Shown here piece by piece: positions 23,528 to 36,380 of a stretch of 64,000 bases of DNA. The notes under the pieces are model-generated. The model was not told where the DNA came from. It did no database searches and saw nothing but the letters and a program-made list of their open reading frames with translations. This stretch comes from Dermatophagoides farinae (lineage: Eukaryota > Arthropoda > Arachnida > Sarcoptiformes > Pyroglyphidae). How positions within the stretch are numbered: the first letter of the stretch is position 1; every line of letters starts with the position of its first letter. The position numbers and the translations under genes are program-made. Location of the stretch: contig NC_134677.1 of assembly GCF_024713945.1 (NCBI RefSeq), forward strand, positions 1,801,001 to 1,865,000, written 5' to 3'.

Positions 23528-26452
23528 ATGTTGACAATTCCGGATGATGTGAAGCAACGATTGGCTTCGGCCAGAAGTAATGTATCCCTTCTTCATGTAA
23601 GACGTTGGGACATGGCTCGGACAGAACTATTACGTTCTGAATTAGATGAATTGAACCAGAAATTGATCGAGTTAGTCGGAGAAGAAGAAATTCCCGAAGA
23701 GGAATTAAAAAAGATGGGCGACTACAACAAGAAATTAGATTTGTACATGGAACATCTGAAAAAGATGAGAATTGTTGTAGTTCGAAATCAGTCCAACGTT
23801 CAGGACGATTCTGGTGATCATCTACGTACCTCAACCCCGTTCAATTCAATAGTTAACAATTTTGCGGATACATCATCATTGAATAGATGTCGACCAGTTA
23901 AGATGGATCAGTTACCGACTTTCGATGGTAAATTCGCATTTTGGAATGCATATAAAATCATGATCGAGAAGTTATTGATCAACAATACATCGCTTTCAGA
24001 GGATTTAAAGAAATCAATGTTGTTGAAAACCATGAAAAAGGATCCAGAGAAATTTGTGACAAATTTGATCGGTCAACGATTATCATTAGCCGAGATCTGG
24101 TCGAGAGTTTGCGTCAAATTTGATGATCCCCAACGGGCGATATTGGAAATCAAGAAAGATCTAGAATCTATCCCAAGAATCGAATCAGAAAATGATGTTC
24201 ATGATTTGAAAAAGACAAAAGATATAGTAGAAAACGCCAATTTGGCAATCAAAAATTTGGTTTCAGACGTAATGTTCTACACGATCAATTTGATTCAGGC
24301 AGTAGCCACCAGATTCTACTATAAAGCTCAACGTCATATGCTGGCGAAGATAAAAGATTTTGATCAATTAGTCAACTATATCGATAAGCTATACGATGAA
24401 GCTCTTTGTTATGATTACAATAAGATTCGTAAAGATAGTCCATTGAAGAAACAAGAGCCACCGATGATATCGAATAGCACAGCCGCTATCACGACTAATT
24501 GTTATATTTGTGAAAAGTTTCATCAAAATAATTTTGAATGTTTGAAAAATTATGATGTCAAAACAGTAGCCAATCTAATCAAATCAAAAGGATTGTGCTT
24601 CAGATGTTTGAAAAGAGGACATTTAAGTAAAAATTGTCAAATGTCATCGAAACTTAAATGTGATAAATGTCCACGTCTTCATGCTACCGAAATGCATGAA
24701 GTGATTATTGAATTGTTTCAAACGAAACCCAAAGTGATCGACGAATCTAGTCCAGCCACGGAAGAATCAATGATCGGTAATGCAGCAGCGATATCAGTAG
24801 TTGATCAATCGAAAAATGGTTTTGAGATCAAAAAGAATTCTAAGTCAGAAAGTCGACCGTTATTGTATGGGTCATGTAATGGAATTCAGAGTCGTATGCT
24901 GTTTGATTATGGTTCGGATGTTTCGTTGATCGATAAAGAATTGGTAAAAGACAAGTCAAATGATTCTGACAAAAATTGTACCGTCTATTCGTCGTCACCA
25001 CTAGTAGGAAAAGAAGCAAGTCGACGAAAAGTATCGCTGGAAAGACATAAAGCTAATTTATGTAATGTAAATATTTGTACCAGACCAATCATCGATTTGT
25101 CAGAAAATGAAAGTGATATTTATGAACCAATTATTGATCTTTTGAATCGTCAAGATAATGGAGATATTGATGAACCAATTATTGATCTTTTGAATCGTCA
25201 AGATAATGGAGATATTGATGAACTAATTATTGAAGATGACAAAATTATTGATCATTCTAGAAATGAATTATTTTTGAAATCTGATCATGAATTATTGAAT
25301 TTTGAAATTGAAAATGATTTGAACGTTAACGACGAAGACGTTGACGATGATTTGAAAATTGTACGAAAAGAGAATGGACGATATGAGGCTCGATTGCCTT
25401 TTCTTTCAGATATTCGTCCAGCCAATGATTTTGATAAGGCTCTTATTGTATGGAATAAATCGTTCAAACAATCAGAAAATAAGAGCATGAAAAACGAATA
25501 TGAAAAACAATTATTGGCTTATGTTGATAGCGATCAAACAATGGTAATGGATGATCCAAACGGCTATTTGTTGCCGTACCATCCGATTTATCGAGAATCC
25601 GCGTCCGCACCGTTGTGTATTGTTTTCAACGGATCGTTTGGATTTGACGTTTCGAATCAGTTGCTATGGAAAGGCCATGCACACGGTCTTAACATTTTTG
25701 ATCATCTCATGAAATTCCGCAAAGGAAAATTCGCCGTATCGGCCGATCTGTCAAAGGCGTTTCTGCAAATGAAAGTTTCAACATTCGGGTTAGTGTCTTC
25801 ACCCGTGATATTGACATCGGTCACTAAAAAATTATTGTGTGAGCAAAATTTTGGAACTATTGCTAAATCCCAGATCAAACAGCATCATGAAATGTTATTG
25901 CATGATGGTATTGAAACTACCGTTCCTAATTTGTATCATATTGAAAAGAAATCTGTTTATTATTGTAAATTTTGTCAAATTGAAAAGCGAAAACCTGTCG
26001 ATCAACCATTTACTCAATTACCATCAACCCGAACAAGTTTTGTTGCTCTTTTTGAAGCTGTATGTATTGTTTTATTTGATCTATTGCGATATCGGAACAG
26101 AAAAAAGTTTTTTGGTTTGTTGGCCACCGGTTTTGTTTCTCGTAATCATGATCTCTTGAAGAAAATTGAAAAACTATGGAAGCAAAAATATTTTGATTCA
26201 TTAATTCAACGTAGGCGTAATGATTGGCCATTGAAATTCAAATTCTTTGAAATCTTCTACGATCGGTTACGGACATATCCTTTTTGGAATCGGCGGGGGA
26301 GTGTCGTGAAGTGGGTCGTCCTCGATGAACGGGCCAAGCAATTGGCGCAAATTCTACTGAAAAAGAGTGAGCGAGACTGTCTTAGCAAGAAAATTGTACA
26401 TGTGTTTTGTTGTCAAAATTTTTGTATTTATTGTTTAGTTTTTGCTTTTTGA
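23528..26452 (+). other. Gag-pol-like reading frame of the BEL/Pao element (degenerate)
   Basis: One long frame of 974 codons carries the element's protein parts. The gag-like region lies at about 23528-24470 (it includes LPTFDGKFAFWNAYKIMIEK, typical of DUF1759). CCHC-type knuckles (CFRCLKRGHLSKNC) lie near 24600-24640. A retropepsin-like segment (LFDYGSDVSLID) lies near 24900, and reverse-transcriptase-like and integrase-like remnants lie further 3'. A 48-bp tandem repeat encoding EPIIDLLNRQDNGDID lies at about 25125-25220. The frame is part of a broken element and should not be annotated as a host gene. Confidence 0.8.
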
Positions 26453-26526
26453 ATTGTATTAAGATACAATCATTTAATAAACTACGTTTATTTAACTAAG
26501 AAAGTTGTCTTGGTTATTTCTTCACA
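26302..26526 (+). repeat. 3' LTR of the BEL/Pao element
   Basis: Second copy of the 225-bp LTR, indistinguishable by eye from the 5' copy. It is preceded by a purine-rich tract (GGCGGGGGA), the expected polypurine tract, and followed by the target duplication GCACTT. Confidence 0.95.
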
Positions 26527-26780
26527 GCACTTGTTGGTTATAAACAAGAGGTTCATATCTTTGATTGGGATACTTCCAGAAATTCAACGCTTGAAAAAGA
26601 TATTATTCTGGATTCAATTTCAGAAAATTATCAAAAAATGAAAGTATCGGAATATTATTCACAGAAACATTCCAAAGAAAATGTATATAGAATATATGTA
26701 AATCATATTTTTTTCGATTCAAAAAGCTTGATTATAAAAACCATATTGATGTTTTATCTTTATAATAATAATTCTATATA
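26527..26780 (+). pseudogene. Right flank of the interrupted coding remnant
   Basis: Directly after the LTR element an open frame of about 60 codons reads protein-like sequence (ALVGYKQEVHIFDWDTS, then DIILDSISENYQKMKVSEYY) before running into AT-rich DNA. Since the same 6 bp flank both LTRs, this was contiguous with 22774 before insertion. No start codon or domain can be identified. It may be the far side of the remnant at 21840-22774 or a lost host exon. Confidence 0.35.
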
Positions 26781-26817
26781 ATTTTTCAATAAAAAATTTC
26801 AAATTCAAAATTTTTAA

Positions 26818-26979
26818 TTAATAATTTCGATAAAACCAACTTTGAATATTACTCTCCAATGTTGATGAGTGGTCGCCAATTTTGGAGGGTACTCGTCCCA
26901 CCTTTTTTTCGGTGATAAGACAGCGCAACATGTGTGAAATTTCATCATCATCGAAAGAACAACTTGAATAATTTCTCAT
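26818..26979 (-). CDS. Small hypothetical protein divergent from ORC1
   Basis: An open frame of 53 codons from the ATG at 26979 (MRNYSSCSFDDDEISHML, ending WFYRNY). Its amino-acid mix is ordinary, with none of the homopolymer runs seen in spurious frames nearby, and includes KKVGRVPSKIGDHSS. It lies head-to-head with ORC1, 65 bp between the two start codons, which could be a shared promoter. I do not recognise it. It could be a genuine small conserved protein or a decayed fragment. Confidence 0.35.
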   Translation of the reverse strand: MRNYSSCSFDDDEISHMLRCLITEKKVGRVPSKIGDHSSTLESNIQSWFYRNY

Positions 26980-27044
26980 TTTTTTTATAATAAAAACAAA
27001 CATCATAAATGAGTAATATATTAATTAATTAATTAATTACAAAA

Positions 27045-28645
27045 ATGAGTTCAAGACCTAAACGTCAACGTAAACCGGCAAAAATTTTTGGCGATGTAGT
27101 GGACAATTCATTTATTTATTATGGTTCAAATTCAAAAAATTCAACCATAAGATATTATAATAATGGAAGAAAGAAAAGAAAATCGTCCGCATCCAAAACT
27201 AATGCAACGGGTAGTCAAAATCGAAAAATAATCATCAAAAATGATAAAGATTCACATGTATGTCTTATATGAAAACCCTTTGTTGAACAATTTATTTACA
27301 TTTTATATCTGTACAAGTGTGAGTTGCCATCTTCCAAGCTTAAAATGGTCAAACGAATCGTTGTCAACAAATCGAAAACGAATAAAAAAATCACGTTAGA
27401 AGATATTGTATTACGATTACATTCATCATCAGTGCCTGAATCATTGCCTTGTCGTGAATTTCAATTTGATGATATCTATAATTTTATTACGAAAAAATTA
27501 TACGAAAATGAAGGAGGGTAATTTTTTAAACAGTTTTTATTTTTGAAATACTGAAAATTTATCATTTTGTTTTTTCAAATCAGTTGTATGTACATAAGTG
27601 GTGTTCCTGGAACCGGTAAAACGGCAACATTATGTGAAGTTAAACGTAAATTGAATGGTGAATCAAAAAGATTACCAAAATTTAAATTCATTGAAATCAA
27701 TGGAATGAAGCTTGCACAGCCGAATAAATTTTGTTCACATTTTCTAATGGTAATAAAATAATTGATTGATTGCATCATTGATTAATTGAAATTAATTTTT
27801 TTTCATTTTACAAATAGGAATTGAATGGAATGAAAAAGAACAATTATCAAGCTACTAATATTTTAACAGAAAGATTTAGTGACATGAATCTGTCGAAAGA
27901 ATTTGTCATCTTATTCATCGATGAATTGGATTATCTTAAGACAAAAAAACAGGACATCCTTTATCATATATTTGATTGGCCGAATCGAAAAAATTCTAAA
28001 CTAGTTGTATTGGCCGTTGCTAATTCAATGGATTTGCCTGAACGATTTATGGTCAATAGAGTTTCTTCACGTCTTGGATTGACACGTTTACTTTTTCATC
28101 CATATTCGTATAAAGAATTGGAAAAAATTGTTTTGTCCAAATTAGGAGATTTGAATGGTGTAGAGATTTTCGAACCAGATGCTTTGGAATTGATTTGTCG
28201 AAAAGTATCGGCCGTTTCTGGTGATGTACGAAGGGTATTGGATATTTGTAGACGTGCAACCGAAATAGGCATCATGAATGGAAATTCAAAAGTTACAATG
28301 GCCGATGTTGACAAAGCGCTCAAAGAAATTTTTCAATCAACAAAAACGATACGAATACAACAGGCATCGATACAGGAACAGATATTTTTACGTTCATTTT
28401 TACAAAATTTTCGTTCCACTGGTCTTGAAGAATATCAATTCATTGAACTATACAAAACTCATTCGGATATTTGTCATTTTGAAGGAAATTTCGTGCCAAA
28501 CACAATAGAATTATCAAAAATAGTGGCAAATCTTGATCTGGCCAAAATAATTTTATTAGAACGATCACATTCTCATTTATATCGACGAATACGTTTAAAT
28601 GTATCACCAGATGATATTGCATTCGCATTGAATCTAGACTTATAA
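27045..28645 (+). CDS. ORC1: Origin recognition complex subunit 1, short form without BAH domain
   Basis: AAA+ ATPase of the replication origin recognition complex. Four exons fit in phase: 27045-27257, 27318-27517, 27584-27749 and 27818-28645; about 468 residues. The N-terminal ~110 residues are basic and disordered. The AAA+ domain follows: entry motif [17 protein letters not shown], Walker [22 protein letters not shown], Walker [11 protein letters not shown], sensor [15 protein letters not shown], the arginine region [16 protein letters not shown] and lid [15 protein letters not shown] winged-helix C-terminus closes it ([17 protein letters not shown]). These motifs separate ORC1 from CDC6 by their close match to the ORC1 form. 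Animal ORC1 is usually 850 residues or more, with an N-terminal BAH domain; none is visible here or directly upstream. ATPase residues are intact. Confidence 0.88.
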
Positions 28646-29480
28646 AACTGTATATATATATGTTTTACTCATCAATAATTTATTATCATTTTAACTTTCA
28701 TCAAGAATTCAAACATTCAAATAAATTATTAATCAGAAAAAAAATCCTGTCCAAGTTATATAGAATTATTATATATGACATCTTTATTTGAAAATTTCAA
28801 ATCATACAAATCAAATTTACCTTTTCTATGAATGGTCTACCATTGTGAGAAAAGAAACAAAAAAAAATCTTTTGGGAGAAAAACAAAAAATTTCTATATA
28901 ATAACAAAAACAAACGAAAAGAAAAGAAATTGTCGTTGATGATGTATTGTGTTTTGTTGTATGAGACGACGATGATGATGATGTCGTCGTTATTGCATCC
29001 AACCATGAAAAAATGATTATTAATACTCGTTTCTATTTGATGGGTTGATCGTCATTGTTGTCGTCATATTGTTATTGGTCAATATAAATGTCAGTATTTT
29101 TTTTTCGATTGTCATCATCAACATTGGATTCACATTGATGGCAATCGCGACAATAACAACGGATAAAACTGTTTTTTTTTAAATACATTTTTCCAAATGT
29201 TTTTATGTTGACATTTTCTTCACATATCTACTCTACTTAATAATTATTTAAATCTGTTAAATTAAAAGTATTTGATCGATTCAGGTGTATTTACATTTCG
29301 AATCCATTTGAAATGATTGCCAACATTCTTATTTCACATTCCGTAATTGAGTAAGTATTGTTTTTTTTCCTAATATTTTCTGTTTTAAACATATTGTGTA
29401 ATTATTTTTAAAATTCCAAAGGTTTGCCTATTAATAATACGACAACAACAACATTGTACTATACTAACAAATATATAACG
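28646..29480. other. Intergenic and probable INPP5F leader
   Basis: AT-rich. A good acceptor-like site (TTCCAAAG at about 29413-29421) precedes the INPP5F start, and a donor-like GTAAGTATT lies near 29351, so a 5'-UTR intron is likely. No other gene is seen. Confidence 0.45.
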
Positions 29481-32400
29481 ATGAAATTTGAGGTTCTTGT
29501 TAATGAAAAATTTATCGTACTTAAACATGGCACAAGTACAATATGGTGGCCACGTTTCATACAAACACCATTGGATCAACAAAACAAACCATATAATGAA
29601 ACAAATTGTTCACTTGAAACAAAATCATTCCAGATTAAACCAGAATTTAAAATCATCAATGATGATTCTGTATTCGAAGATTTCACCTGCCATGGATTAG
29701 CGTATGGTTTGATTGGTCTATTCAATAATGATAAATTGATATTAATTAAACAATCAATTTCGATTGGACGATTACCGTTCGGTTCTCATGATGAAGTATT
29801 CAAAATTCAAAAGATTTCCATCATATCATTGTGTGGAAAGAAAAGCGAAACATCTATCGATCTTGGATTAGATGAATGTTGTTCTGATTTCTGTACGAAA
29901 CCGGCGATCGTAACGCCTACAAATCCACCATTTATTCAAGCTTCATTTAAAGATTCGATTATCGATGAATCGAGCATAAAATTCAATACGACTTCATTCG
30001 CACAAAATCCACAAACATTAATGTCGACTGGTAGTGTACAACGTACATGGAATCAGCTTAAAATGACTGCTTCAAATGTAAAGCCAAAAGTCAGTTCAAT
30101 GATTACAAATGCCAATAATCAACAAATGAATAAAATGGAAGAAAAAGAAAAATTTGATCGCCGTTTAACTGAAGAAGTTTACAAAATGTTTAATGAAACG
30201 AATTCGTTTTATTTCTCACTTACTGGTGATCTAACCAATTCTGTACAAAGACAACAAAAAATTCGTCATACATTGGAATCAAATCATGATCCAAATGATA
30301 TACGTATCGTACCACTTTGGAAACGAGTCGATGACCGTTTCTTTTGGAACAAGTACATGTTGGAACCAATAATGGAAATTATAAATGATGGTGACGGACA
30401 ACATAAATGCTATAGTCATATATGGATATTGCCAATTATTCAAGGTTTTATACAGATTGAAAAATGTTGTTTTGATTTATCGGAAAATTATCCGGTTGGA
30501 TGTATGCCAAATATGGCCATTCCAAACACTAATCAAAATGATGATCAAACAGAATGTGATAGGAAAGTTGTTGATTCATTTCTCGAAACACATGATTATT
30601 ATTGGATGGCTTTAATTTCAAGACGTAGTCGTTTTCGAGCCGGAACTCGATATAAAAAACGTGGACTTGATGAGAGTGGTACCTGTGCAAATTATGTGGA
30701 AACTGAACAAATTTTCAGTTATGGTTTCCATTCAGTATCATTTGTATGTGTCCGAGGTTCGGTACCATTATTTTGGTCACAACCTGGTTATAAATATCGG
30801 CCACCACCGTTGATGGAGCGTTCCGAAACGGAAAATCAAGAAGCGTTTCGAAAACATTTTGAACAGGAATTTGTCCATTATGAAAATCAAGTTGTTGCAG
30901 TAAATCTGATCGAGCATTCAGGTAGAGAAAAAGTTCTATGTGATGCTTATATGAATCATGTGATAAAAATGGACGATCATCGTCTGACATTTGTCACATT
31001 TGATTTCCATGACTATTGGTATGTAATAATTGGATTCGTATTGATAATTTATAAAGACATTTAATACATTGATTCATTTTTTTATTTTTAGCCGTGGAAT
31101 GAAATTTGAAAATGTTTCCATTCTTATTGAACGAATCTATGATCTAATCAAAGAAATTCGATACTGTTGGATTGATAATGATGGTGTAATCTGTGAACAA
31201 CGAGGCGTGTTTCGTATCAATTGTGTTGATTGTTTGGATCGTACCAATATCGTAATGACTGCGATTGCCAAAGCTGTAATGGATATACAGGTATAAATAC
31301 TCATTTATCATGTGTGGATATTTGAATTTTTATTGTCTTTTTTTTCTTAACCAATTTAGCTTGTACGTTTAGGTCTTCTTCCTCCTGAAGGTCAATTATC
31401 AGCCAATTCAAGACGTGTTTTTCAATTAATGTGGGCTAGAAATGGTGACACAATTTCCCGACAATATGCAGGCACAGCAGCATTAAAAAGTGATTACACT
31501 CGAACTGGTGAACGAAAGCTTTCCGGCGTTGTTCGTGATGGTGTTAATTCGGCTAATCGTTATTATCTGAATCGTTTCAAAGATGCATATCGTCAAGCTG
31601 TGATTGATATAATGCAAGGAAATCCTGTTGACGAAAATCTTTCTTCACCAAATGAAAAATCGCCAAGAAAAAGTGGAGTTTCAAATAATTTGCTAATGAA
31701 TAATGATCAAGAATATCATGAACGAATCAAAATGGTTATCGAAGATTGTAAAAAAATTCTTGTTCCTGAAGATGAAGTTATACTTGGTGGCTGGCCATTG
31801 GTCGATGCAGATCCAACCACTGGTGCTCCTTTGTCAACATTACGAGTAAATAACGAAATTCCTGAATGTGAAATGGATATCGTTCTGATATTGACCAAGG
31901 ATTGTTATTACGTTGCTGATTATGATGATCAAACTGATCGGATAATCAAATATCAAAAAGTATTATTAGAAGATTTAGAAAAAATTGAAATCGGTGCCGA
32001 ACCTAATTATCCTAATGGTCCATTCAGTTCAATGCGTGCGCAAAATTGTCCATTAATTTCTTATGCTGTTCGTTTTCATTATACTATTGGTAATCAAACT
32101 GGTTATTTTCACATGTTTCGATCGACCAATACTCGTTTCTTCAACAATATGGCCATTCCAATTCGAACCCGAGAAGAGTCACTTGAATCGTTGAAGGCCA
32201 TTTGTGAATCATTTAAAGTGGCTTTAAGTGTCAAATCATTGAATGTTCCTTTCCTTGAAATGAGTCGTTTGGAACGAAGAAAAAGTAAAAGAATCTTGTC
32301 CGCGTCATTCAAAACGGAAACAAATGATAATATAAATCGTATGAAGAATTTATCCATTGATAATTCGTATATGGTTAATTCGAAAAAATTATTCACTGGT

Positions 32401-34058
32401 GTATATTCACATTTCTCTCGATTACGAGGAAAATTAACTGGCTCTTCAAATGGTCAACAAAATGTTGTCGGTAATCGATCAACACTACAAATTGATGGAT
32501 TAAAAATGCGTGAAAATGATCAGCTTAGAAAATCATCGGAAGAATTAGATATTGATGAATCAGATGATGAGGATTCTATAATTAATTTACGGAAAAAACA
32601 TGCCAACAATAATCAATGTTTAACAGAACGAACATTAAGTTTAGATTTGTCCGATTGTTCTGAATTTGGTTCGGAACAGATTTTACCACCAATAAGTGAA
32701 ATATGTTCACCATGTTTAGATGATGAACCTATTCCAACAAAAGGAAGTATGGATCGTGTATTGGAAAGCTGTGGTATTTTAGTTACAAGTCCACCACTAC
32801 ATTATACACCTTCAGAATCTAGTTTAATTCAAAATGAATATGGGTCATCAGATGACAATAGTCGAATGAAATCTGTTCTTCATGATGTTGATGATTTTGT
32901 AATTGATTCGATGAAAAAAGCATCGTTAAGACAATTACGCAATAAAGCCATATCTCAATCACAAGTATCATTGATTCCATCATCAACAATAACAATCGAT
33001 GCACAGAATTTACAGAAAAATGTGCACAACAATAACAATAAGGATTTGAATGATTTGTCAAGTGGCCATCAATCAAGCCGATGTATTTTCAATTCAGATT
33101 TGGCCTTAAATTCAATTATGTTACAGCCAGCACTTAAAATTGAAATGGGCAGTAATAAATTTAGCAACAGTAGTGACAGTATTAATGTAACAGATGGTGG
33201 TGGTGGAATTTTTTCCTTAGTAAATTTGCCTAATAATGATGCCGTAATAAATTATCCACTTATCAGTTCATCATCATTTGCTGCATTATCCTATCCGGAG
33301 GACAATGATTTCAAATCACTTGGTAGTGAATCAATATCAACAAAATTATATGAATCTTATTTGGAAAAGAATCCTATTACATCATCATCATCGATACGTG
33401 ATGTCGGAAATTATTTGGACAACAACAATTCACATTCAATGTCTGGAGGTTTCAGTAAAGAAACATCACTTAGTTTTTCTGATTTAGCATTCAATGTATC
33501 ACCGAATTCTGGCCTAAAAACATCACGAAGTTCGAATACATTACAAGTAAGTTGTTTATATACTGATTATATTAAAGTCCATTAGTCATTTCTTACTTTG
33601 TTTTTCAGTCTTGATATAAAAGTAATCATTTCTTTCTTTCTTTTTCTTTCGTTCATTTATTTACAAATGAAATATGTGAATAATAAAATATATATAAATC
33701 AAAGGTATCATCTGGAACGTTCATGTCCTTAAATTTACCTCCAACAAGTTCTGTTTCGAATCTATCAGTTTCAGATGACAATGATAATATACATCATCAT
33801 CATCATCATCATCATCATTATGTTGATTCATCATTAAGCTCAAATTTCACATCATCATTGGGCGTTAAAAAAGATTTTGTTTTATCACCATTGACTCGTA
33901 TAACGAAAGAAATACAGAATAAATTTGATCAACATCATCATCATTCTCGACAGTCAATTGATATGTTGGCACAAGTTGGTGTTCCACCACCATCACCACC
34001 ACCACCCACTCAACAAAGATCACATGAACAAACACGAAGTAATATTATCGAAATCTGA
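29481..34058 (+). CDS. INPP5F: Sac2 phosphoinositide 4-phosphatase
   Basis: Ortholog of INPP5F/Sac2, which removes the 4-phosphate from PI4P on endosomes. Four exons: 29481-31018, 31092-31290, 31360-33546 and 33705-34058; 1425 residues. The start at 29481 aligns with the vertebrate N-terminus (MKFEVL). The Sac domain shows FYFSLTGDLTNSVQRQ, WKRVDDRFFWNKYM, ISRRSRFRAGTRYKKRG, ANYVETEQ, SVPLFWSQPGYKY and the catalytic CX5R motif CVDCLDRTN (Cys codon 31222, Arg codon 31240). SRQYAGTAALKSDYTRTGE follows, then DGVNSANRYYLNRFKDAYRQ. The hSac2 homology domain comes next (LGGWPLVDADP, DCYYVADYDD, EDLEKIEIG). The last ~600 residues are Ser/Asn-rich and disordered, ending in poly-His and a Pro-rich patch. 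All catalytic residues are intact. Confidence 0.95.
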
Positions 34059-36307
34059 TTGTTGTGATCATTATTTTGAATACAATCTTATAGGAATCAA
34101 TTATAATCATGAAATTCATGATTGGAACAAGAAAAAAAAGAAATATCATGAGATTCTCTTTCTTTCTTTATCACACATATATGTACATCATTTATTCAAC
34201 ATATTGAAAAAAAGTGTACTTTGTTTACGCAAAAATTAGTAGTATATTGTTTTTCATTAACCATCATTTTGAAAGAAAATGGAAAGAAAATTTTTCTTCT
34301 TCATATATAAAAATTGGCATTTTGTTTTCTCAACAAAAAAAATGTTCATCAAAATCAATCAAAATATGGAAAAAAGAAAAACTAATCAAAGTTATATTAA
34401 CAATTTCAATACCTAATAATGCCCTCAGCATCCAAAAATAACAACTACTAGTCTATACAAATGGATTTATATATATATAAATGTTTTATGTTGTGTCTAT
34501 GTGTTTGTTTATTCATTTGTGTTTTATGTTTATTTATCTAACAATTTTTTTTCTCTCTCTCTCTCTCTCTCTCGCTCTCTTTGTTCCCTATTTTGATAAT
34601 AAATAAATAAATGATGGCTGATAATAACCATTAAATTTTTCAAAATAAAAAAAAATAAATTACCCAATAAATGATGATGATGATGATGTTGATATTTTTT
34701 TGAATTCAAAACAAAAACATAAAAAAAAATTATGATTAATTATATGATGATGATGAAATATGTGGCATAATAATAATAAAAAGATTTATCCTTTTTGTTT
34801 TGTTGGGAAAATTGATTTTTAATTAAATGTGTTTATTGTGTGTGTGTATGTTGTTGTTGTTGAAATTGAATACTTCCGTTTTTTTTGTGTGTGTGTGTGT
34901 GCGATATACACACTCAAATATTATAATGGCCATTATATTGGTGGAAACATTTATCCAAAATAAAATTATGGAATTTATTTTCTGATTCTTTTCTGGTTGA
35001 AACTTCAATATTTAAAATGATGAATAAATGTTTGACATGTTGGATAATAAATCTTTGCCTTTTGTTGTTGTTGTTAAAATTGAAAAAAAGTGATTCTTTT
35101 TCTTCTTCTTCTTCTTCATTTCTTTTATTTTCTTTCAAAATTCCATTCACATGTCGTTAATTATTATGAACGATTGACATTTACCATCTATGACTAGTGA
35201 ACGCTAAAAAACAAATTGAAAAGAATTTTGATTTTAAATTCATTTTTTTTTTGTTTTATTTTTTGTTGTTGATGATGTAAAGATGACAATAATGGTGAAG
35301 TGTAAATGTGTGTGTGAATATAGAAACAAAAAAACAGTAAATAAAAAATTTTTTCCATAGAAATCTTTTTTTTTTGGGTATGTTGAAAGGCCATCATCAT
35401 CATCATCAAAATGTATGGCAGTAGTAATTGTTTCACCATTAGTTGATGTGACCATTTTTCTCTCACTATCGCTACGTTTTACTTCATTTTCTAATTGTTT
35501 TCAACAAAAAAAAATTTCTAAATTTAAAAATCATCATGATCACACATTTTTTTATAACACACAAAAATAAACTTATAAACAAACAAACAAACAAACAAAA
35601 AAAATGAGAAGAAAAAAGTGTTTCAGAAAAAATCGGAAATGTAAATGAGTTTTTTTTTAAATTTTTTTTTTACTGAAAGGACAGAATTTTTTTTTGTTCC
35701 TCTCATTTTATATTCATTTGTCGATTTTGTTCGGTTCAACATTTTTTTTTTAATAATTATCATCATAATGTTTTCACACGCTTTGTTAGTTCGTTTATCA
35801 TTACAAAAAACACACATAAAGAATCGTGTGTCTATGCAGTCATAATAACAAGTAGTTTTGAATGATTGTCGTTGACATTTTTGCATAAAATAAAATAAAT
35901 GTTTGGGTAAATATTTGAGACTGAAGAAAAAAAATGAAAGAATTTTTCTTTTTTTCTTCCTGCATGTGCTTTAAATGAATGAATAAATGAATGAATGAAT
36001 GAATGCCATGTCAAGAATTTTTTCTTTTTCTTTTGAACATTTCCTATGGTATATGTCAAATTCTTCCAAAAAAAAAACCCAAAATGATAATAATAATAAT
36101 AATAATAAGTTTCAATCATTATTAAAAATTTTCAAACAAAGAAATTGAGAAAAAAAAATTTATTGTTTGATTACCCAAACACACACACACACACCTCTCT
36201 CATTTCGATCTAATACTGATGATCATTTTAGTGAATGGATTTTGATTAATTGTTGTAGCTGCCTGTTGGTTCATTGATGATATAATATACACACACACAC
36301 ACACACA

Positions 36308-36380
<73 letters not shown>

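Larger units (their letters stand above)
22775..26526 (+). mobile_element. BEL/Pao LTR retrotransposon, shortened and broken
   Basis: Two 225-bp direct LTRs bound the element (22775-22999 and 26302-26526). Each begins TG and ends CA, and they look identical by eye, implying a recent insertion. The 6-bp sequence GCACTT flanks both ends as a target-site duplication. A leader with imperfect internal repeats precedes a gag-pol-like frame. Recognisable parts are a BEL/Pao gag region of the DUF1759 type, CCHC-like zinc knuckles, a retropepsin-like segment, reverse-transcriptase remnants and an integrase zinc-binding-like remnant. At 3.75 kb it is well short of a full BEL/Pao element and lacks much of pol. 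It is broken, with at least a couple of large losses, and would depend on another copy to move. It is a fossil or non-autonomous derivative. Confidence 0.9.

Noticed and set aside
23505-23834. Minus-strand frame opposite the LTR element
   Set aside because: It is an antisense shadow of the element's coding region and has no independent support.
27567-28645. Assignment of the AAA+ gene to CDC6 instead of ORC1
   Set aside because: The entry motif, the Walker and sensor sequences and the winged-helix end match ORC1 better, although the short length first suggested CDC6.
36289-36371. Long (AC)n tracts considered as telomeric or CRISPR-like repeats
   Set aside because: They are simple dinucleotide repeats with no spacers or telomere motif; this is a eukaryotic genome.
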